Shown in pieces: positions 13,563-17,568 of a stretch of DNA of 17,568 nucleotides; position 1 is the first letter of the stretch, and every line of letters starts with the position of its first letter. Source of the stretch: CALAED01 sp937891035 (GTDB lineage: Bacteria; Actinomycetota; Actinomycetes; Streptosporangiales; Streptosporangiaceae); NCBI GenBank assembly GCA_035642125.1, contig DASQSZ010000324.1, positions 1-17,568 of the forward strand, read 5' to 3'. Made by a program: the position numbers and the translations under genes. Under the pieces are notes generated by a model, which searched no databases, was not told the DNA's origin, and saw nothing but the letters and a program-made list of their open reading frames with translations.

Positions 13563-15425
13563 GTGCCGCGTCGCGCCTGGCCGCCGCCGCGTCGCGCCTG
13601 GCCTCCGGTGGTGGGCCTCGCGCTGGGCGTGATCGTGCTCGGCCCCGCGCTGGCGCCGGGGTTCGTGCTGACCTACGACATGGTGTTCGTGCCCGACCCG
13701 CCCGCGCCGCCCGCGATGTTCGGACTGACCGGGGGCTTCCCGCGACCGGTGCCGAGCGACGCCGTGGTCGCCGCGCTCGCCGTCCCGCTACCCGCGCAAC
13801 TTGTTCAGAAGCTTGTGCTCCTGGCCGTCTTCGTGCTGGCCGCGTGGGGCGCGGCCCGGCTGGTCCCCGCCGGGCACCCGGTGCCACGGCTGGCCGCCGC
13901 CACCTTTTATGTATGGAATCCGTACGTCGCCGAACGGCTGGTGCTCGGGCACTGGGCGCTGCTGCTGGGGTACGCGGGCCTGCCGTGGGCGGTCCGCGCG
14001 GCGGCGACGGCCGGCGATCGGGGCGGCGTGGCCAGGCTGACCCGGTCTTTGGTGCCGGCGGCGGTTGGCGGGTTCGCCGCCATGAACGTCTCGGCGCTCG
14101 TGGTGGCCGGCGTCGTGGCCCTGCGGCCCGCGGGGCCCGGACGGCCATGGCGGCGCCGGCTGCCCGGCATGGCGCGGGCGGCGCTGGTCATCGGCGTGCT
14201 CTCGATGCCCTGGCTGGTCCCCGCCGTCCTGCAGCGGCTGGCGGCGACGGCGGGACCAACGGCCGGCGACGCCACCGACCCGGCTGGGGTCGACCTGTTC
14301 GCCGCCCGCGCCGACACGCCGTTCGGGACGTTCGGCGGCCTGCTGTCCCTGGGTGGGATCTGGAACCGCGAAGTGGTGCCGCCCGGCCTCGGCGCCTGGC
14401 CGGGCGCGGCGGCCCGGCTGGTGCTGTCGCTGGCGGCGATCGGTTTCTTCCTGGCCCGGGTACGCCACGCGCGCCGAGCGGGCCAGGCGGCGGACCCGTG
14501 GCTCGGCGGGCTGGCGGTGGCGGCCGGGATCGGGCTGTTCATCGCCTGCGTCGGCATCACCGAGCCGGGGCGGGCGGCGCTGCGGTGGCTGATCGGGGCG
14601 TGGCCCGTGTTCGGGGTGCTGCGCGACGCGCAGGTGTGGATCGCGCCGCTGGCCCTGGTGGAGGCGGTCGGCATGGCCGCCGCCGCATCGGCCGTCCTCG
14701 CCTGGCGGTCGCGGGGCGAGCGCGCCGCCGGGTCGGCGAACGGCGGCGGGGCGGGAGCGGGCGAGCGGCTGGTGCTGGCCGGCCTGATCGCCGTGGCGCC
14801 CGTGGTGTTGCTGCCCACGGCCGGCTGGGGGGCCGGCGGCCGACTCGAGCCCGTCCGGTATCCGGCCGACTGGGCGGCGGCCCGGCGGATGATCGAGCGC
14901 GATCCCGTGCCCGGAGCCGTACTGTCGCTGCCGTGGGCCGCGCACCGGCAACCGGCGTGGAACGACGGCCGGACGACGCTTGACCCGCTGCCGCGTCTCG
15001 TGTCCCGCCGGGTGGTGTGGAACGACGGCCTGCGGGTCGGCGGCCGTGAGCTCGCACCGGAGGATCCGGCGGCGCGGACGGCGGCGACGCTGCTGCGCGC
15101 GCCGGGCGCGGTGACCGAGCCGCTGCGCCGGGCGGGGTATCGGTACGTGGTCGTGGCGGACGGCGATGCCGCCTCCGGGCCGAACGGCGACGGACCGCCG
15201 GGCGCGGATGAGAACCGATTCCAGTCCCGGCTGGCGGGGGCCCGGCGGGTCTTCGCAGGCCCCCAGCTGGCCGTCTATCAGATCCCGTCCCCGGCCCGGT
15301 TCGCCGAGGTCGGCGCCCCGCCGCGCGGCATCGTGCTGATAACCGATCTAGTACCACTTTTGCTAACGCTCTGGTCATTTGGTGCATCCGGTTCTACTCT
15401 CTTGGCACTACGTACTCGGGAGTAG
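13563..15425 (+). CDS. polytopic membrane protein, probable GT-C glycosyltransferase
   Basis: The protein has 620 residues with roughly ten or more hydrophobic helices. The first helix (about 16-36) is followed by TYDMVFVPD with acidic residues Asp39 and Asp45, where GT-C enzymes keep catalytic acids in the first outer loop. The segment ATFYVWNPYVAERLVLGHWA with LLGYAGLPW resembles the corresponding part of AftD-type arabinofuranosyltransferase-family proteins. A soluble outer segment (about 430-590) precedes a last helix (about 595-613). GT-C enzymes use polyprenyl-phosphate sugars to extend glycans outside the membrane; donor and acceptor here are unknown. The GTG start follows GGAGGAGG. 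The final 29 codons have atypical, A/T-rich codon use, apparently because a promoter for the next gene lies inside them. It begins 33 bp after the propeller gene. Confidence 0.8.
   Translation: MPRRAWPPPRRAWPPVVGLALGVIVLGPALAPGFVLTYDMVFVPDPPAPPAMFGLTGGFPRPVPSDAVVAALAVPLPAQLVQKLVLLAVFVLAAWGAARLVPAGHPVPRLAAATFYVWNPYVAERLVLGHWALLLGYAGLPWAVRAAATAGDRGGVARLTRSLVPAAVGGFAAMNVSALVVAGVVALRPAGPGRPWRRRLPGMARAALVIGVLSMPWLVPAVLQRLAATAGPTAGDATDPAGVDLFAARADTPFGTFGGLLSLGGIWNREVVPPGLGAWPGAAARLVLSLAAIGFFLARVRHARRAGQAADPWLGGLAVAAGIGLFIACVGITEPGRAALRWLIGAWPVFGVLRDAQVWIAPLALVEAVGMAAAASAVLAWRSRGERAAGSANGGGAGAGERLVLAGLIAVAPVVLLPTAGWGAGGRLEPVRYPADWAAARRMIERDPVPGAVLSLPWAAHRQPAWNDGRTTLDPLPRLVSRRVVWNDGLRVGGRELAPEDPAARTAATLLRAPGAVTEPLRRAGYRYVVVADGDAASGPNGDGPPGADENRFQSRLAGARRVFAGPQLAVYQIPSPARFAEVGAPPRGIVLITDLVPLLLTLWSFGASGSTLLALRTRE
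13566..13607 (+). repeat. 21-bp in-frame tandem duplication
   Basis: Two 21-bp units (13566-13586 and 13587-13607) differ at one base and encode PRRAWPP twice immediately after the start codon of the GT-C protein. The duplication doubles the basic cytoplasmic N-terminus before the first membrane helix. Confidence 0.93.
15372..15400 (+). promoter_or_regulatory. promoter inside the 3' end of the GT-C gene
   Basis: TGGTCA (15372-15377) and TACTCT (15395-15400) are separated by 17 bp and resemble -35 and TANNNT -10 boxes. They lie in a distinctly A/T-richer stretch (about 15339-15420) in otherwise very GC-rich DNA. Transcription would start near 15407, about 32 nt before the small gene at 15439. 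Confidence 0.5.
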
Positions 15426-15438
15426 GGAGGCTGGCCGG

Positions 15439-15567
15439 ATGCGCATCCTGATCGCCGTGGTGATCGGTGTTCTGCTCGCGGGGGGCGCCTCGGTCGGTGT
15501 TGTCAGCGTGGCCAAGCCATCGCCCGACCCGGTCACCAAGCCTCTGTACAACTACGGCGTCCGCTGA
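15439..15567 (+). CDS. DUF2613-like small membrane/secreted peptide
   Basis: The peptide has 42 residues. A hydrophobic N-terminal segment (about 2-24, MRILIAVVIGVLLAGG) is followed by a short outer tail, KPSPDPVTKPLYNYGVR. The length, a single N-terminal helix and the Pro-rich tail ending near LYNYG fit DUF2613-type actinobacterial peptides. In Mycobacterium tuberculosis a small secreted protein of this kind, Rv0236A, is encoded beside aftD. Here the same neighbourhood is seen, with the AftD-like gene two genes downstream. It may be a small partner of the membrane glycosyltransferases, but no function has been shown. The ATG follows GGGAGG (15425-15430), 13 bp after the GT-C stop. The frame also opens at GTG 15379, which lies within the preceding gene and is less likely. 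Confidence 0.8.
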   Translation: MRILIAVVIGVLLAGGASVGVVSVAKPSPDPVTKPLYNYGVR

Positions 15568-15647
15568 TCCGGGCACTCCGGAGAGCGCGGACCGTGCGCC
15601 GCCAGGTCGGCGCGGCCGTCTGCCAAGCGTCGCCGCCGGCCTACCAA

Positions 15648-15653
15648 TATCGT
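15648..15653 (+). promoter_or_regulatory. possible -10 element TATCGT upstream of the GT4 gene
   Basis: TATCGT fits TANNNT. Transcription from about 15660 would give a short leader containing GGAGG (15669-15673) before the GTG at 15679. No convincing -35 box was found. Confidence 0.35.
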
Positions 15654-15678
15654 CGTCGTGCGCTCTGTGGAGGTGCTT

Positions 15679-17262
15679 GTGCCGTCACGGCACCCGGGGT
15701 CGCCGGGGGCGGCATCCTTGGGGTCGTCCATCCCCTTGGCCGCGGCCACGCTCGACCCGGCGGTGCCCGCCGAGCCCGCACAGCCGCCGGAGCCCGCACG
15801 CCCCCCCGGGCCAACGGAGACCGCGGAGCCAACGGAGACCGCAGGGCCAACGGAGACCGCAGGGCCAACGGATAGCGCGGCCCTCGCGGATCTCGGCGGT
15901 TTGCGCATCGCGATGGTCAACTGGCGTGACCCCTGGCAGCACGTCGCCGGCGGAGCGGAGGAATACGCGTGGCAGATCAGCCGGCGGCTGCGCGACCTCG
16001 GCGCGGACGTCGTGTTCGTCACCAGCCGCGAGACCGGCCAGGCCAGGCGCGAGACGCGCGAGCGCATCGCCGTGCACCGCATGGGCGGCATCTTCACCCG
16101 GTACCCGCTGGCGCTGTGCTGGCTGCTGGTGCGCCGGTGGCGGTTCGACGTCGTCATCGACTGCATGAACGGCATCCCGTTCTTCACCCCGCTCGTGCTC
16201 CCGCGCCGCACGACCGTGGTGTGCGTCGTCCACCACGTCCACGACCAGCAGTTCTTCGTGCATTTCCGAAAGTGGCTGGCGACCATCGGCAAGATCCTCG
16301 AAGGTCCGGTGGCGCGCCGGATCTACCGGCGCCGGGCGGTCGTCGCCGTCTCGCCGTCCACGATGAGCGCCATGCGCGAGCGACTGCGCTGGACCGGCCC
16401 AATTTTCATCGTGCCCAACGGCTCGCCGGCCCCGGCCCCGGCCCAGGTGGCCGCCGGGCTCGTCCCCGCGCCCTCCGGCTGCGCCGACCCGACGCCGGCG
16501 GCGGGGCCCACCGGACGCGCCGGGCCCGGCGCCCCGGCCATCGTGTGCGTCGGCCGGCTGTCGGCCCACAAGCGCGTGGAACGGGTCGTCGACATCGCCG
16601 ACAAGCTGCGCGACCGCTGGCCGAACCTCAAGGTCCACATCGTCGGTCGCGGCGCCGCGGCCGGGCCGCTGGCGGAACGGATCAAAGACAAGGGCCTCGA
16701 CGACCACGTACGACTGCACGGATTCCTGTCCAGAGCGGGCACGAACGCCCTGCTCGCCGAGGCATGGCTGCACGTCTCGGCGTCGCAGTTCGAGGGCTGG
16801 GGGCTGTCGGTCATCGAGGCCGCCGCGCTCGGCGTCCCCACCGTGGCCTACGACGTCGACGGTCTGCGGGACGCCATTCGCGACGATGTGACCGGCTGGC
16901 TGGTCCCTGAGGACGAGGACCTCGCCGCTGCCGTGGACCGGGCACTCAAAGAGCTGTCCGACCCCGTCCGCCGAGCCGAGCTACGGGCCGCCTGCCGGGC
17001 CTGGGCGGGCCGGTTCACCTGGGCGTACAGCGGCGATCGCATGGCCGGGCTGATCCTCGCCGAACGCGCCGCGCCCCGTCGCCCCGCGGGGAGTCCGTAC
17101 GTGGTGCGCTACACCGAGGGCGCCGACCAGCGGGCCGCGCTGGTCGAAAACAGCGACCCGGTACGGCTCCGCGCCGCCCTGCCGAAGACGGCCGAGATCA
17201 TCGAACTGCGCCCGGCGACCACGGTCGAGTTGTTGCTCGGCCGGCCAGGAGCCGGCCCGTGA
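15679..17262 (+). CDS. GT4-family glycosyltransferase with low-complexity N-terminal extension
   Basis: The protein has about 527 residues. Residues 1-70 are Pro/Ala/Thr/Glu-rich with hexapeptide repeats (PTETAG-type) and look disordered. A GT-B fold follows. The N-terminal Rossmann half (about 75-245) has LRIAMVNWRDPWQHVAGGAE, and the C-terminal half (about 285-450) has VCVGRLSAHKRVERVVDIA, with the Arg and Lys expected to hold the donor phosphates, and EGWGLSVIE, the E-x7-E motif of retaining GT4 enzymes. It would transfer a sugar from a nucleotide donor in the cytoplasm; the sugar is unknown. GTG 15679 is chosen because GGAGG lies 5 nt upstream; the frame extends to GTG 15658. Its partners are likely the flanking GT-C genes. 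A linker of about 35 residues between the two halves is also Pro/Ala-rich. Confidence 0.9.
   Translation: MPSRHPGSPGAASLGSSIPLAAATLDPAVPAEPAQPPEPARPPGPTETAEPTETAGPTETAGPTDSAALADLGGLRIAMVNWRDPWQHVAGGAEEYAWQISRRLRDLGADVVFVTSRETGQARRETRERIAVHRMGGIFTRYPLALCWLLVRRWRFDVVIDCMNGIPFFTPLVLPRRTTVVCVVHHVHDQQFFVHFRKWLATIGKILEGPVARRIYRRRAVVAVSPSTMSAMRERLRWTGPIFIVPNGSPAPAPAQVAAGLVPAPSGCADPTPAAGPTGRAGPGAPAIVCVGRLSAHKRVERVVDIADKLRDRWPNLKVHIVGRGAAAGPLAERIKDKGLDDHVRLHGFLSRAGTNALLAEAWLHVSASQFEGWGLSVIEAAALGVPTVAYDVDGLRDAIRDDVTGWLVPEDEDLAAAVDRALKELSDPVRRAELRAACRAWAGRFTWAYSGDRMAGLILAERAAPRRPAGSPYVVRYTEGADQRAALVENSDPVRLRAALPKTAEIIELRPATTVELLLGRPGAGP
15811..15882 (+). repeat. 18-bp in-frame tandem repeat, four copies
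   Basis: Units at 15811, 15829, 15847 and 15865 begin CCAACGGA; the second and third are identical, the first differs slightly and the last is diverged. They encode PTETAE, PTETAG, PTETAG and PTDSAA in the disordered N-terminal extension of the GT4 protein. Confidence 0.93.
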
Positions 17263-17373
17263 GAAGGGCGAGCGACCCGTGAGCCGGGAGCGAGTCCGCC
17301 GAGTGAGCGGAGTGGCGGGCCGAGGGACGAGGTTGTCCGCGAAGCGAACGAGAAGGGCGTGCGACCCGTGAGC
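17261..17373 (+). repeat. 24-bp direct repeat flanking a REP-like intergenic segment
   Basis: Bases 17261-17284 and 17350-17373 are identical except at one position (17271 A, 17360 T). Each holds an AGAAGGG ribosome-binding-type sequence, GCGACCC and GTGAGC. The second copy supplies the ribosome-binding site and GTG start of the next gene. The first lies right after the GT4 stop. Between them is purine-rich sequence with GAGTGAGCGGAG and GAAGCGAACGAG-type words, as in dispersed intergenic repeats of actinomycetes. A 30-codon frame from GTG 17279 ends at TGA 17369-17371, overlapping the next start as GTGA, but its Arg-rich product is probably fortuitous. Confidence 0.85.
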
Positions 17374-17568
17374 GTCGTGTCGTCGCTGTTGTCGCCGGGC
17401 TCGTCCGGGGCGGGCGGCGGACCGACAGGAGCCATCGATACGAGGCTGCGGCACCGGATGCGGCTGTCCGTCTCGTGCCTTGTGCTGGTCACCGCCGCGT
17501 TCTCCATCGCGCCAGGCAAGATCGTTTCGGACACGAAGCTCGACATGCCGATCAACCCGGCCGGCTTC
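17368..17568 (+). CDS. AftD-like (DUF3367) alpha-(1->3)-arabinofuranosyltransferase-family protein, N-terminal part
   Basis: The first 67 codons are present; the gene runs off the window. After a Ser/Gly-rich cytoplasmic start, a basic stretch (LRHRMRLSV) leads into one hydrophobic helix (about 36-48) and then IAPGKIVSDTKLDMPINPAGF. The SDTKLD pattern, following PGKI, is characteristic of the first outer loop of AftD-family GT-C proteins, whose acidic residues are thought to act in transfer of arabinofuranose from decaprenyl-phosphate. Full family members exceed 1000 residues. The GTG start follows AGAAGGG by about 10 nt. Whether this organism makes arabinan is unknown; the protein could act on another glycan. 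Confidence 0.75.
   Translation, partial: MSVVSSLLSPGSSGAGGGPTGAIDTRLRHRMRLSVSCLVLVTAAFSIAPGKIVSDTKLDMPINPAGF

Noticed and set aside
13556..14983. 475-codon plus-strand frame overlapping the GT-C gene
   Set aside because: It is a Gly/Arg/Ala-rich shadow; the other frame encodes well-formed membrane helices and continues to 15425.

Overview
The window is very GC-rich DNA with strong G/C bias at third codon positions. It carries a helix-turn-helix/DUF5753 regulator, a DUF397 protein and a DUF574 methyltransferase, a combination typical of filamentous actinomycetes (Streptomyces, Streptosporangiales and Actinomadura-type genomes). No rRNA, tRNA, CRISPR array, insertion sequence or phage gene was recognised. 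Assignment to a genus is not possible from this window.

Layout. Bases 1-47 look like the 3' end of an upstream gene. Bases 341-1201 encode a single-pass membrane protein with a His-rich extracytoplasmic domain. A long hairpin (1248-1302) separates it from a convergent regulatory block on the minus strand: an XRE-TPR regulator (1319-2647), a DUF397 protein (2857-3069) and its translationally coupled HTH/DUF5753 partner (3066-3944). A divergent DUF574 methyltransferase (4237-5049) follows. An 11-bp palindrome TGGAC-W-GTCCA occurs twice between the XRE gene and DUF397, and once with one mismatch upstream of the methyltransferase. It may be a shared operator.

Bases 5274-9790 encode membrane or envelope proteins: a DUF6220 four-helix protein, a multicopper oxidase fused to an N-terminal membrane domain, an EI24/CysZ-like protein, and a single-pass protein with an extracellular domain. 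Next is a fused double acyl-CoA dehydrogenase (9880-12108).

Bases 12243-17568 look like an envelope-polysaccharide locus: an exported beta-propeller-like protein, a GT-C-type polytopic protein, a 42-residue DUF2613-like peptide, a GT4 glycosyltransferase, and the first 67 codons of an AftD-like (DUF3367) arabinofuranosyltransferase-family protein. All of these read on the plus strand. A plausible division of work is that the GT4 enzyme builds or primes a glycan in the cytoplasm, the GT-C proteins extend it outside the membrane, and the small and beta-propeller proteins assist or process it.

Two themes recur. At least three genes (7757, 8567, 12243) have a TANNNT -10 hexamer 6-7 nt before the start codon and no Shine-Dalgarno sequence, the geometry of leaderless mRNAs. 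Several genes also carry short in-frame tandem DNA duplications, mostly near their N-termini (12 bp x4, 30 bp x2, 21 bp x2, 18 bp x4), and one 15-bp duplication spans a stop codon.
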